Source of the DNA: Salinibacterium xinjiangense | Lineage (GTDB): Bacteria; Actinomycetota; Actinomycetes; Actinomycetales; Microbacteriaceae | Direction: 5' to 3' | NCBI RefSeq assembly: GCF_014645015.1 | Contig: NZ_BMLC01000004.1 | Span: 186,001-250,000, forward strand | Length of the DNA stretch: 64,000 nucleotides | Shown here: one piece after another, positions 28,068-37,293 of the stretch | How the letters are laid out: the number at the start of each line of letters is the position of its first letter | How positions within the stretch are numbered: position 1 is the first letter of the stretch | The notes under the pieces: model-generated | What the model was told of the DNA's origin: nothing | The model's database searches: none | What the model saw: the letters and a program-made list of their open reading frames with translations, nothing else | Translations under genes and position numbers: made by a program

Positions 28068-28264
28068 CATGCACCATCCAGACCCATGAATTCTTGGCCA
28101 CGACCCTAGCGTTGGGGTGTTGATCACCGCTAGACCCCGTATCGAATTGCATCCATTCAGGAACAGAGGTCAGAAGCCTGTCTCTCTCAGTTGAAGTGAC
28201 TTCTGAGTACCCCCCCCCATCATGTGCCTCGAGGGTCAAGCCTCGAGGCCTCGCCTAAGGGGAA

Positions 28265-28720
28265 TTGAAATCTCAGGTCGACAAGGTCCGGAGCGTCTTC
28301 GGCAGCGGCGGTATCGCCAACCCGGGTGTTCGAGTAGAGGTGACCACCCGCACGTGGAGGTGGGAAATTGACCACAGTGCGCTAGGTCAGGTGGGCAGCG
28401 TGAAATTTCCTTCTCCCGCGTTCGCGGCATTCCACGCGGGGCGGAGCGTTTGCGGATCGGCCGACCTGCTCGACGCCAACGGCTATGGGGCCACAGTATT
28501 TCACCGGGTGCCCGGCGCAGGCTTCGGGTCCGCATATCTGTACGTGCGTAACGATCTTCTGGACTCGTCCATGTCCGCGCGGTCTCTTCGTCTCGTCACA
28601 GTCATCGGCGGCGAGCGAACGCCTCACCACGATCATCTCGCCGGGCCGTTGCCGGCCGATGTGCGGGAGGTCTACCAATCACAGGTCAGTGACTTCGTAG
28701 CGGTGCTCGGACTGAAATAG
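28265..28720 (+). CDS. Hypothetical protein
   Basis: A 151-residue frame with high third-position GC over its whole length, which supports real coding. It is mixed alpha/beta, with no signal peptide or recognised domain. The TTG start has AAGGGG immediately upstream at tight spacing; a later GTG near 28340 is possible. A nine-C run (28210-28218) and CCTCGAGG palindromes lie just upstream. Confidence 0.5.
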   Translation: MKSQVDKVRSVFGSGGIANPGVRVEVTTRTWRWEIDHSALGQVGSVKFPSPAFAAFHAGRSVCGSADLLDANGYGATVFHRVPGAGFGSAYLYVRNDLLDSSMSARSLRLVTVIGGERTPHHDHLAGPLPADVREVYQSQVSDFVAVLGLK

Positions 28721-29177
28721 CCATAAGACTGCCCGACGCGGCGTCGTATCGCGGACGCGTGCGCGGAGCGCGCGGGCAAGCCGTTTCGGATCTAGATGGG
28801 CCTGTCGTCCTCAGCGGCGCAAGCCAGAACATGATGAATTGGTGGCGTTCGACGGTGAGGACAGGGGCACGCCCGCCCTCCATGCACTGGAACCCGTGAT
28901 GGCGGTGGAAAAGTTCGGCGCTTAGGCTGAAATCAAGATTGCACCCGTCAAAAAGTGCCCAATGGCTACGAGGTCTCGGGGATTTCCTGAAAGGCCCGCA
29001 CATTCCCTTGTTTTCCCAGCCTTGCTTGGTAACCTAGAGTCAGTCGAGCGCTTCTCATCGCGCCGCGAAGCTGGGGGGCATCGTTTCGACTGCACCCAAA
29101 GGCGCCGTGCTCTAGTGTTCCACTACCCGTCTGATCACGCGTGACCGGACTCTAGGGGCTGACGAAAGGGTTCTGTC
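28721..29177. other. Intergenic stretch without a supported gene
   Basis: A minus-strand frame (28686-29003) has a short patch resembling the end of a small GNAT or VOC protein, but no start signal or full domain. I see no convincing gene. GAAAGG at 29164-29169 is the ribosome site for the LCP gene that follows. Confidence 0.4.
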
Positions 29178-30446
29178 TTGAGTGAATTGACTCCACGATC
29201 TGAGTTGCGTTCGCGCTCGGAGCTGCGTACCCGCAGCGGCGCCAGTACCCTCACCGGCATCGCTCGCCATGGGAGACTCCGCAGGTCGAGCCCCATCACC
29301 ACCATCGTCAAGTTCATCGCCGTGGCCCTTGCCGTTGTGCTGGTAAGCGGTGCCTCAGTGGGCGCCCTGGCGGTGACCAGCCTGACCTCTAAAGCGACGG
29401 TCGTAGACATCCCCAGCACACAGGGTGACGCGGCACCGATTCCCGAGGTCGGCGCGATTGAGGGTGGATTCAACATCCTCATCGCTGGCAGCGACACCCG
29501 ACAGGACCAGGGCGGGATCGGCGGCACAACGGAAGATGACAGCGGCGAGCTGAACGATGTCACGATGCTGCTGCACGTCTCCCAGGATCAGACAAATGCC
29601 GTAGCTATTAGTTTCCCGCGCGACATGGTGGTGGGCATCCCCGAGTGTGAGGGTTCCGATGGCTACACCAAGGGATACTCCACAGAACCGATCAACACGG
29701 CGCTCTCCTATGGGGGGCTTTCCTGTGTCGCGCAGACGGTCACCGAGCTGACCGGGCTGCCGATCCAATACGCCGGGCTCATCAAGTTCTACGGCGTGAT
29801 CAACATGGCTGACGCAATCGGCGGCGTCGACGTGTGCGTCGATGGTCCCATGGTTGACGACAACACGGGGATCAACATCGCCGAGGCGGGCACGTACAAC
29901 CTCAAGGGAATTGATGCCCTGGCGTTCCTTCGCTCTCGCGCGGCGGTCGGCGACGGAAGCGACCTGACCCGAATCAGCTCACAGCAGGTCTACCTCTCGG
30001 CTCTCGTCAGGAAGCTGAAGAGTTCGGAAACTCTCGGCGACTTCAAGAAGGTCTACTCGCTCGCCGACGCTGCCCTCAGCAACATGGTCGTGTCGTCCAG
30101 CCTCAACAGCATCCCCACCATGGTCTCGATCGCACAGGCGCTCAAGAACATTCCGCTCGAGAACGTCACGTTCGTGCAGTACCCGGGCACAACGGGTGGC
30201 GACGGTGTTTACACGGGGAAGGTGCAGCCAAACCAGTATGCGGCTGACACCCTCCTGGAATACATCAAGGCCGACCAGCCATTCGTGCTGGAAGCGGCTG
30301 GAGACGAACGTGGTTCGACGCTCGACCCGAATGCTCCCGTGGTGCCGACCACTCCAGCGACAGATGCACCGGAAGTTCCTGTCGCTTCGGGCGTAAGCGG
30401 ACAGACTGCGGCCCAATACACCTGCACCATAACCAATAGCTATTGA
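29178..30446 (+). CDS. LytR-CpsA-Psr (LCP) family cell-wall glycopolymer ligase
   Basis: 422 residues: a basic cytoplasmic head, one membrane segment (about 38-62), the LCP domain, and a Thr/Pro/Ala-rich extracellular tail. Conserved features are NILIAGSDTR, DVTMLLHVS, SFPRDMVVGIP and FLRSRAAVGDGSDLTRISSQQ. LCP enzymes transfer lipid-linked polymers (teichoic-acid-like or capsule glycans) to peptidoglycan, so it could serve either polysaccharide locus in this window (inference). It starts at TTG with GAAAGG upstream and stands alone between two tRNA-Ser genes. Confidence 0.9.
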   Translation: MSELTPRSELRSRSELRTRSGASTLTGIARHGRLRRSSPITTIVKFIAVALAVVLVSGASVGALAVTSLTSKATVVDIPSTQGDAAPIPEVGAIEGGFNILIAGSDTRQDQGGIGGTTEDDSGELNDVTMLLHVSQDQTNAVAISFPRDMVVGIPECEGSDGYTKGYSTEPINTALSYGGLSCVAQTVTELTGLPIQYAGLIKFYGVINMADAIGGVDVCVDGPMVDDNTGINIAEAGTYNLKGIDALAFLRSRAAVGDGSDLTRISSQQVYLSALVRKLKSSETLGDFKKVYSLADAALSNMVVSSSLNSIPTMVSIAQALKNIPLENVTFVQYPGTTGGDGVYTGKVQPNQYAADTLLEYIKADQPFVLEAAGDERGSTLDPNAPVVPTTPATDAPEVPVASGVSGQTAAQYTCTITNSY

Positions 30447-30495
30447 TCCGATTCGGGCATGCGCCCGCGATTGGCTATGATTACTGACGAACACT

Positions 30496-30584
30496 GGAGA
30501 CGTCGCATAGTTCGGCCTAGTGCACCACCCTGCTAAGGTGGAGTACCCGTAAGGGTACCGAGGGTTCAAATCCCTCCGTCTCCG
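30496..30584 (+). tRNA. tRNA-Ser (GCT anticodon)
   Basis: Acceptor strands GGAGACG (30496-30502) and CGTCTCC (30577-30583) pair fully. The anticodon stem CCACC/GGTGG holds CTGCTAA with anticodon GCT. The long variable arm is a perfect GTACCC/GGGTAC hairpin and the T arm has GTTCAAATC. It reads AGC/AGU serine codons. Confidence 0.95.
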
Positions 30585-30639
30585 CTCTTGGCTTCTCGTG
30601 TCGTCGCTTACAAGTGAATCGGCGCCTCATTCACATTTC

Positions 30640-30662
30640 GCTCTCCTTCGGGAGGGCTTTTT
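30640..30662 (+). terminator. Rho-independent terminator after tRNA-Ser(GCT)
   Basis: GCTCTCC, a TTCG tetraloop and GGAGGGC form a compact stem (30640-30657), followed by five T. It ends the tRNA transcript. Confidence 0.85.
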
Positions 30663-31668
30663 GTGGTTTGCGGGGCGGGGAGTCTCGGCTGGGGTCGAAG
30701 GCGACCTGGCTCAGCAGTTCGCCGGCGGTCACGAAAACTCACGAGCCACCCGTGCCCCATTAATGGCCTGGTGGTCACGTAGTCGCGCCGACTGGCGCCG
30801 ACCAGATCGAGTGGAACGCTATCGTTCGTGTCACCGGGGTCCCACGGTGATGAGCTCCGTGGAGCGTACCGACGGGAGCGAGGGTCAGCCGGCGTCCGCC
30901 CTAGTATCTGTTCGAATCGTCACCCATCGGGAGGAGGCGGTCTCCGGTCTTCTTGCTCACGTCCGAGCGGGAGTAACAGCGGGGACAATAGCGATGCTCG
31001 GCGGCCTCTGGCGGAGCCTGGGACTTCTCGAGGATGGTGAGCCGTTGTCGCGCCCATACTGGTAGGGGTAACGACAAGGCGGGCGCACGAACATCAGGTC
31101 CCTCGATCTTGATATCTTCCACGAGGCCGCAAACGACTCGACAGCGAGCGCACTCCGACGAGCGCATATCGGCAGCCTGGGCGCCCTCATGGATGTCGGT
31201 TATAGACCCTGCGAAAGCTGCCAGCGCCGGAGATGCCGGGCACCCGGGTGAAATATTCCGACTCAGGCATGTGGGCGTGCCAATTGCTCAGCTCACTGCT
31301 CGAGATCGTCGGAAGCGAGGTTCGCCTGCTGGCTACAGGCCTCACCAGCTTCGAGTCGGTGGGCGAATCACGTTGCGCGATAGGACAGGCCGCCGCAACG
31401 TTGCGGCGAGCCGAACGCCCGGTAATCCTCTGCAACTCAGGGCAGTCCCTGATGCGATCGCGCACGGCGCTCCACTGGCGCCAACACTCACTGGTTGCTC
31501 GCGATGGTGAAACTGGATGGTGAAACTGATCGATGGGACCTGGGTCGAAGCCGGGCTGCTGCCGCGGCGAGGCCTCATGCGGCCTCAAAGTCAAGCCCTT
31601 CTCGGGCTGCGACGCCCCCCGTAAGCTGAAAACACTCTCCATGGAAGGGTGATGACCGGGGGATTCAG
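30663..31668. other. One-kilobase stretch with no clear gene
   Basis: Many short overlapping frames occur here but none has convincing codon bias, start signal and domain together. The best is a minus-strand frame at 30901-31167 listed separately. The segment may be eroded accessory DNA between the tRNA and the SARP-type regulator. Confidence 0.5.
30901..31167 (-). CDS. Possible small two-CxxC protein
   Basis: An 88-residue frame with CARC near the N-terminus and CPRC about 53 residues later, the spacing of a treble-clef or zinc-ribbon pair. Third-position GC is only moderate and no ribosome site is seen, so the gene is uncertain. No function is assigned. Confidence 0.3.
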   Translation of the reverse strand: MRSSECARCRVVCGLVEDIKIEGPDVRAPALSLPLPVWARQRLTILEKSQAPPEAAEHRYCPRCYSRSDVSKKTGDRLLPMGDDSNRY

Positions 31669-32727
31669 ATGATGCACTTCGAGCGCTGGAGCCTCTTGAT
31701 CCTCGGCGAAGCGCTCACCAGCCAGGTGACTCGCTCAAGCGTATTCGAGAGAAATCTCCTGATCGATCGTCGCACCCTCAAATCGAGACTGGCGTCGCTT
31801 GTCAGCTCCGGCCTAATGGACCGACGAGCATCACCCGGACTTGACTCCGACCCCGAATTTACGCTGACCGACAAGGGCCGGGATCTTGAAAAGGTCATTC
31901 GCGAGCTCAACGAGTGGAGCGAGCGTTGGTCACTGCCCGTCCTCGCCGAGGCAGACCTCAGCATTGCGACATCGTCAGATCGGCGCGGCGACCAGCACTC
32001 ATCTATGCCCGAAGTCGTGCCTATCGAAGTCAGCGTATTGGGATCGTTCAGTCTGAGAGTGGGCGGCCAGGCAATAGCTGGGCTCCCACTGGGCTCCCAA
32101 CGCTTACTTGTCTTTCTGGCCCTGCACGACAGGCCTATGAGCCGCGTGGCGGTGGCAGGGAAAATGTGGCCAGACTCGTCGCACGAGCGGGCAGGCGTGA
32201 GCCTTCGGAGTGCGTTGGCCCGACTCGATCCGCCAACGCGGGACGCCATCAATGTTGCCTGTGCAGGGCTGGCACTCGCCGATTCCGCGACGGTGGATCT
32301 GCACTTCGCTCAGGATCTCGCGCACCGGCTACTGCTCGGCGTTGAAGCGGTAGTCGCGAGGGACCTGACGACGGCGGCGCTGCGTTCGCTCTCCACGGAG
32401 CTTCTTACCGACTGGCAGGACGAGTGGATTCTCGAGGACCGCGAGGACTGGCGACAATTGCGCACGACCGGCCTCGAAGCGATGTCAGGGATTCTCACCG
32501 GGCATGGGCAGCCGCTCAAAGCTGCGCAGGCCGCGCGTGCGGCGATCAAAGTCGAGCCTCTTCGTGAAAGCGCGCACATTGCACTTGTTCGCGCACACCT
32601 CGCTCACGGCAACCGTTCCGAAGCTGTTGGAGCCTACGAGCGGTATCGAGCCCTGCTCCACGACGCGCTCGGTATTGCACCTTCTCCGCTGCTGACCGAA
32701 CTGGTGTCTAACTTACGATCCGCGTAG
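31669..32727 (+). CDS. HxlR-type HTH fused to a SARP/BTAD regulator
   Basis: 352 residues with three parts: an HxlR-like winged helix at about 1-95 (ERWSLLILGEAL, then FTLTDKGRDLEKVIREL NEWSERW pattern), an OmpR-like SARP DNA-binding domain at about 118-187 (VLGSFSLRVGGQ, WPDSS, LRSALARL), and a bacterial transcriptional activation domain of TPR-like helices at 230-352. Each domain is well known; having both HTH types in one chain is unusual. It lies 132 bp upstream of the secreted beta-helix gene on the same strand and is the likely activator of the polysaccharide block. Confidence 0.8.
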   Translation: MMHFERWSLLILGEALTSQVTRSSVFERNLLIDRRTLKSRLASLVSSGLMDRRASPGLDSDPEFTLTDKGRDLEKVIRELNEWSERWSLPVLAEADLSIATSSDRRGDQHSSMPEVVPIEVSVLGSFSLRVGGQAIAGLPLGSQRLLVFLALHDRPMSRVAVAGKMWPDSSHERAGVSLRSALARLDPPTRDAINVACAGLALADSATVDLHFAQDLAHRLLLGVEAVVARDLTTAALRSLSTELLTDWQDEWILEDREDWRQLRTTGLEAMSGILTGHGQPLKAAQAARAAIKVEPLRESAHIALVRAHLAHGNRSEAVGAYERYRALLHDALGIAPSPLLTELVSNLRSA

Positions 32728-32859
32728 CGCCACGCCGCCGTCACGCCTCAGACGCGTCATCGTCACTTGGCATCCCGTAGCTTTGTCTTCGCACTCTCGC
32801 TCTGAGCGTGTGGGAACGGGCCCCGGGGGACCATCATCGCTAACACTCGTCGTACAACC

Positions 32860-34797
32860 ATGGCCAAAGCTGCCGTGGCAATTGCACTCGGAATATCACT
32901 CTGCGCGACTGGAGGTGCGGCCTTCGCCGCCCCGATCGCCGTCACAGTCTCCAACTCAGCTCAACTCAAAGTCGCACTTGCTGCCGCTCAGCCGGGTGAC
33001 ACCATCGCGCTGGCGGACGGCACCTACAGTGGCAGTTTCGCAGCCACCGCGAAGGGTACTTCGAGCGCCCCGATCACCCTCACGGGCAGTCGGCGAGCCG
33101 TGCTGACCACCGGGTCGACCGGTGCGGGATCAGGGCTCACGGTAAGTGGCGACTTCTGGCACCTGAACGGATTCGCCGTGAAATCCGTGCTTCGCGGCAT
33201 CGTTCTCATCGACGCAGACAGCACCGCCATCGACGGTGTCGAAGTCGCCAGCGTAGGCCGCGAGGCGATTTCCGTCATGAGTGGAAGTCGCGATGTCAGC
33301 ATTCGCAACTCGTCCATCCACGACACCGGACTCACCGAAGCGAACTGGGGCGACGGAATCATCGTCGGTTCACCCTTCGCCCAGTGGGGCGCCGTCACCG
33401 GCTCCGCCTCGGTGCCCGACCAGTCCGATCGGGTGATCATCGAGGGGAACACCATCAGCAACACCGCAGGGGAAGGTGTCGATATCAGAGAAGGTACGAG
33501 GAACGCGCAGATTCGAGGGAACATCTTTGCGAACTCGGGCTACAGCGGCCAGAACTATGCCGACTCCTGGGTCGACGTCAAAGGAGACTCAACCGTGGTG
33601 CAGGGCAACAGCGGCACCGGGGCACTGCTCGATGCGTTCCAGGTTCATTCCCCGGTAGCCGGATGGGGCGGGGACAACGTGTTCGCGGGTAATTCCGTTG
33701 CAGGGATGCCCGGCTACGAAGTGCGAGTCGAGTCGACGGAACGAGGCAACACCGTCGCCTGCGGAGTCACGGGGGCGGGGCTCGGCACAGCAAATATTCC
33801 GTGCCTGGGATCCCCGAGCGCACCGGCTCCGACGCCAGCGCCGACCCCCACACCGGCTCCGACGCCAGAGCCGGCCCCCAGCGCGACCCAAACTCCAGTA
33901 GCGATATCCGCGCCGTCCGATCGCATTTTGGTTTCCACTTCAGCGCAACTGACGGCAGCGCTCAGGGCGGCCACGCCCGGCCAAACCATCGAACTCGCGC
34001 GCGCAACTTACACCGGCCAATTCGTGGCGGCAACAGACGCATCCTCACTGAAGCCCATAACAATTACCGGGCCAGCGGGGGCAGTGCTGACAACGGGTTC
34101 CGACAGGTCGGGCTATGGGCTGCACGTCACCGGCAACTACTGGCGCCTCACCGGGTTCAGCGTTTCAACTGCGCAGAAAGGTGTGGTGCTCGATGGTTCC
34201 AACGGAACCGTCATCGATCATCTCACGGTCGGAAAAACGGGACAGGAGGCCGTGCACGTGAGAGCAAACAGCGCGGGGGTCACGATTCGCGACTCCACGG
34301 TTCACGACACCGGGCTCTCGACACCGGAATATGGCGAGGGCATCTATGTCGGCAGCGCAAAGAGCAACTGGGCTTCGATCATGGGATCGGCATCGACCCC
34401 AGACAAATCGGATCGCGTGCTCATCGAGAACAACATCATCACCAACACGTCTGCAGAGGGTATCGACGTGAAGGAAGGCACATCCGGGGGGATCATTCGA
34501 GGCAACGTGTTCACCAACGCGGGGTACTCGGGGGCGAACTACGCAGACTCGTGGGTCGATGTGAAGGGCAATGGCTATCTGCTGGAATCCAATTCGGGCA
34601 GCGGGACGCTGCTTGACGCGTTCCAGGTGCATTCCGTCATGACCGGATGGGGCCGCGACAACGTCTTCCGCACGAATACGGTATCGAGCGGGGTGCCCGG
34701 CTATGAGGTGAGGGTCGATTCGAGCGAGACTGGGAACAAGATCTACTGCAAATCGTCGGGCGCTCGATTGGGTCTCACTAATGTGAAATGCATTTGA
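32860..34797 (+). CDS. Secreted two-module right-handed beta-helix protein
   Basis: 645 residues. A signal peptide (cleavage after AAFA) is followed by a beta-helix module (about 25-318), a Pro/Thr/Ala linker (320-347) and a second beta-helix module (350-645). The halves are homologous: both contain HDTGL, EG(V/I)D, DSWVDVKG (residues 235 and 563) and LLDAFQVHS. The same module forms the lipoprotein at 36274. Such folds occur in polysaccharide lyases (PL6-like) and C5-epimerases, so it probably acts on the glycan made by the opposite-strand genes. No ribosome site precedes the ATG. Confidence 0.85.
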   Translation: MAKAAVAIALGISLCATGGAAFAAPIAVTVSNSAQLKVALAAAQPGDTIALADGTYSGSFAATAKGTSSAPITLTGSRRAVLTTGSTGAGSGLTVSGDFWHLNGFAVKSVLRGIVLIDADSTAIDGVEVASVGREAISVMSGSRDVSIRNSSIHDTGLTEANWGDGIIVGSPFAQWGAVTGSASVPDQSDRVIIEGNTISNTAGEGVDIREGTRNAQIRGNIFANSGYSGQNYADSWVDVKGDSTVVQGNSGTGALLDAFQVHSPVAGWGGDNVFAGNSVAGMPGYEVRVESTERGNTVACGVTGAGLGTANIPCLGSPSAPAPTPAPTPTPAPTPEPAPSATQTPVAISAPSDRILVSTSAQLTAALRAATPGQTIELARATYTGQFVAATDASSLKPITITGPAGAVLTTGSDRSGYGLHVTGNYWRLTGFSVSTAQKGVVLDGSNGTVIDHLTVGKTGQEAVHVRANSAGVTIRDSTVHDTGLSTPEYGEGIYVGSAKSNWASIMGSASTPDKSDRVLIENNIITNTSAEGIDVKEGTSGGIIRGNVFTNAGYSGANYADSWVDVKGNGYLLESNSGSGTLLDAFQVHSVMTGWGRDNVFRTNTVSSGVPGYEVRVDSSETGNKIYCKSSGARLGLTNVKCI

Positions 34798-34813
34798 CCC
34801 TCACCTCGGTGAC

Positions 34814-36229
34814 TTACCGACCCGGCGTGGCTGCGGAGTCCTTGTGGTGTTCGGCGAGTGCGACCGTCGGGGATGACAGGGGCCGGCCCAATGCCCTGTA
34901 CTCCCAGCCGGCGGCCCGGTAGCGATCTGCGTCGAGGGCGTGGCGCCCGTCTACGATCCGCCGGTTGGCCACGAGCTGGCCGAGAACCTCGGGATCTGCA
35001 TTTCTGAATTCGTCCCACTCCGTCAGAAGAGCAACTACCTGTGCGTCATTGATCGCGTCGGCCATCGAGTCTGCAAAGTCGAGGTCGGGATAGACCCGGT
35101 GGGCATTCTCGTTGGCCTCGGGATCGTAGACCGTCACGATGGCACCCTCGAGGTAGAGCATCCGGGCAACATCGAGTGCCGGGGCATCCCGAATATCGTC
35201 CGAATTTGGTTTGAAGGCAGCGCCGAGGGCGGCAACTTTCACGCCCATGAGGTCGCCCCCGACCAGCTCCCTGATCAGGTCAACCGTGCGTACTCGGCGG
35301 CGAATGTTGATGGCGTCAACCTCACCGAGGAACGCAACCGCCTGGCCCACGCCCAGCTCTTCGGCCCGAAACTTGAAGGCGCGAATATCTTTCGGAAGGC
35401 ACCCGCCGCCGAACCCGAGCCCGGGCTTGAGAAACCTGGAGCCGATCCGTTCGTCGTACCCCAGAGCGGTCGCGAGAATATTCACGTCGCCGCCTGTGAC
35501 CTCGCACACCTCAGCCATGGCGTTGATATACGAGATTTTTGTTGCGAGGAACGAGTTGGCCGCCACTTTCACCAATTCGGATGTGGCCAGATCGGCGATC
35601 ACAACCGGTGTCTGCTCTTCGAGGATCGGGCGGAACGCGGCCCGCAATTGCTGTTCCGCCCACAAGGAAGATACTCCGAAGACGAGTCGGTCGGGGTGAA
35701 GCGTGTCTTCTACGGCGTGGCCTTCGCGCAGGAATTCGGGGTTCCAGGCGAGCTCGAGTTCAGACCCGACCGGGGACATTTCGTGAACCATCTCAGTCAA
35801 TCGAGCAGCCGTTCCGATGGGCACCGTCGACTTTCCGACCAGCAAAACCTTTCGAGTGATTCGGGTGGCAAGGCTCGAGAATGCAGCGATAACGTAGCGC
35901 ATGTCAGCGGCGGGCGAATCCGCCGCCTGGGGTGTGCCAACGCAGACGAAGTGCACGTCGCCGAAATCTGCGGCAAGCGCAAAATCGGTCGTGAATCGCA
36001 GGCGACCGGATGCGAGCGCCTCCTTCAGCTTCTCGGGCAACCCGGGCTCGAAGAAGGGAACGCGCCCTGCACTGAGTTCGGCGACCTTTCGAGCATCGAC
36101 GTCGACGCCAAGAACGTCATAGCCGAGATTCGCCATGCAGATGGCGTGGGTCGCGCCAAGATATCCGGTGCCGATAACGGTCATCCTGGGATGTTCGACG
36201 ATGGGGTGGGTAGTAGGCGTGATGGGCAC
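34814..36229 (-). CDS. ugd: UDP-glucose 6-dehydrogenase
   Basis: 471 residues of the UDP-glucose/GDP-mannose dehydrogenase family. The NAD loop is VIGTGYLG (18-25), NPEFLREG marks the central region and the catalytic Cys277 is in FGGGCLPKD. It oxidises UDP-glucose to UDP-glucuronate, the donor for a uronic-acid polymer. GTG start with GAGGAG six bases upstream. It is the last gene of the minus-strand synthase set; a 44-bp gap with a tandem repeat separates it from the lipoprotein gene. Confidence 0.93.
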   Translation of the reverse strand: MPITPTTHPIVEHPRMTVIGTGYLGATHAICMANLGYDVLGVDVDARKVAELSAGRVPFFEPGLPEKLKEALASGRLRFTTDFALAADFGDVHFVCVGTPQAADSPAADMRYVIAAFSSLATRITRKVLLVGKSTVPIGTAARLTEMVHEMSPVGSELELAWNPEFLREGHAVEDTLHPDRLVFGVSSLWAEQQLRAAFRPILEEQTPVVIADLATSELVKVAANSFLATKISYINAMAEVCEVTGGDVNILATALGYDERIGSRFLKPGLGFGGGCLPKDIRAFKFRAEELGVGQAVAFLGEVDAINIRRRVRTVDLIRELVGGDLMGVKVAALGAAFKPNSDDIRDAPALDVARMLYLEGAIVTVYDPEANENAHRVYPDLDFADSMADAINDAQVVALLTEWDEFRNADPEVLGQLVANRRIVDGRHALDADRYRAAGWEYRALGRPLSSPTVALAEHHKDSAATPGR

Positions 36230-36246
36230 GTGTTTCTCCTCAAAGT

Positions 36247-36278
36247 GGGTTAGTGGGTTACGGGGTTAGTGGGTTACG
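36247..36278. repeat. Two-copy 16-bp tandem repeat
   Basis: GGGTTAGTGGGTTACG occurs at 36247-36262 and 36263-36278 without mismatch, covering the gap between the lipoprotein stop and the ugd ribosome site. The copy number could change by slippage and alter spacing. Confidence 0.85.
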
Positions 36279-37293
36279 GATTGGTGGAACCTGGGGCGCA
36301 ATCGACGTTGCTGACCCCTTCTTGCGCATTTGTTGCGGTGTTGCTGCATTCGACGACATTGCCAAGCTCAGGGGTGAGTGAGAATCCAAAACCACCCGCC
36401 ATGACGTCCGCCGTATTTGACCGGAACACGTTGCCGGTCCCCCAGCCATCGAGAATCTCGTGGGTTTGAAATCCGTCGAGGGGCGACGAGCTACCCTTGT
36501 TATCAACGATCAGCCAGTCGTTTCCTTTGACATCGACCCAGGAATCGCCTCCTGATATGGATGCACCGTCGAATCGGTTATCGCTGAGAATGCCGTCGCT
36601 CGTGCCTTCCTTGATGTCGACCGATTCGGCCGTTGTCTCCGAGATGGTGTTGTGGGAGATCGTGTTGCGATCCGACTTGTCCGGCTCACAATTGGTGATG
36701 GAACACCAGTTGCTCTCAGCCGTTCCGATGTAGATGCCTTCGCCGAACTTCGGTTTTCGTAGTCCCGTGGCATTGATCGTGTTGCCCGTCACGACGTTGT
36801 CGGTGCTGAATGCCCTCAGGTGAATTGCTTCATCACCGATTCCGGTCACGGTTAGGCCGCGAATGATCGTGTCGGTGACGCCATCGGCCATGACACCCTT
36901 TTGACCACCGCGAACGGTGAATCCGTCGAGGATCCAGTTGCTCACCCCGTCGAGATGAAACACGTAACCCTTGTCGGTGCCCCCCCCGTCAAGAATCGCA
37001 TCGGCTGGCCCGCACAACGAGATTGGTTGTGCCTTCGTGCCTGGAACGCTCGCAATGAAGCGCCCCGCATAGATGCCGGGTGCCAGCAGGATCGACGCCC
37101 CGGGTTTCGCCGCAGTGAGGGCATCCGCCAGCTGCGATGACGTAGCTACCTTTTCGGTCGGCGATGCGCACGATTCCGGAGTGGATTGCTGTTTCGAATC
37201 GCCCGAAGGCTTGGGAGTCGGGGCACCGCATGCCGTCAGGCCTATGAGCAGCGTGGCGACGGCGATCAGGCGGATACCCTGGCCCGCCATCAT
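36274..37293 (-). CDS. Right-handed beta-helix lipoprotein
   Basis: 339 residues. A lipobox LTAC (Cys22) ends the signal peptide, followed by a single beta-helix module homologous to each half of the protein at 32860: DEAIHLRAFS, GEGIYIG, PDKSDRNTIS, DIKEGTSDG, DSWVDVKG and DGWGTGNVF. It would be anchored on the outer face of the membrane, close to the synthase exit. The start ATG overlaps the stop of the upstream beta-helix gene (ATGA), showing translational coupling. An enzymatic (lyase or epimerase) role is inferred from fold and context only. Confidence 0.87.
   Translation of the reverse strand: MMAGQGIRLIAVATLLIGLTACGAPTPKPSGDSKQQSTPESCASPTEKVATSSQLADALTAAKPGASILLAPGIYAGRFIASVPGTKAQPISLCGPADAILDGGGTDKGYVFHLDGVSNWILDGFTVRGGQKGVMADGVTDTIIRGLTVTGIGDEAIHLRAFSTDNVVTGNTINATGLRKPKFGEGIYIGTAESNWCSITNCEPDKSDRNTISHNTISETTAESVDIKEGTSDGILSDNRFDGASISGGDSWVDVKGNDWLIVDNKGSSSPLDGFQTHEILDGWGTGNVFRSNTADVMAGGFGFSLTPELGNVVECSNTATNAQEGVSNVDCAPGSTNP

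Noticed and set aside
28210-28218. Nine-C homopolymer as a phase-variation switch
   Set aside because: It lies upstream of a hypothetical gene with uncertain start and not within a coding frame, so no switch can be argued.
30598-31065. 155-codon plus-strand frame after tRNA-Ser(GCT)
   Set aside because: It starts inside the terminator region, has weak codon bias and no recognisable protein.
31187-31642. 151-codon minus-strand frame before the SARP regulator
   Set aside because: Arg/Ser/Pro-rich composition typical of a random high-GC frame; no domain or ribosome site.
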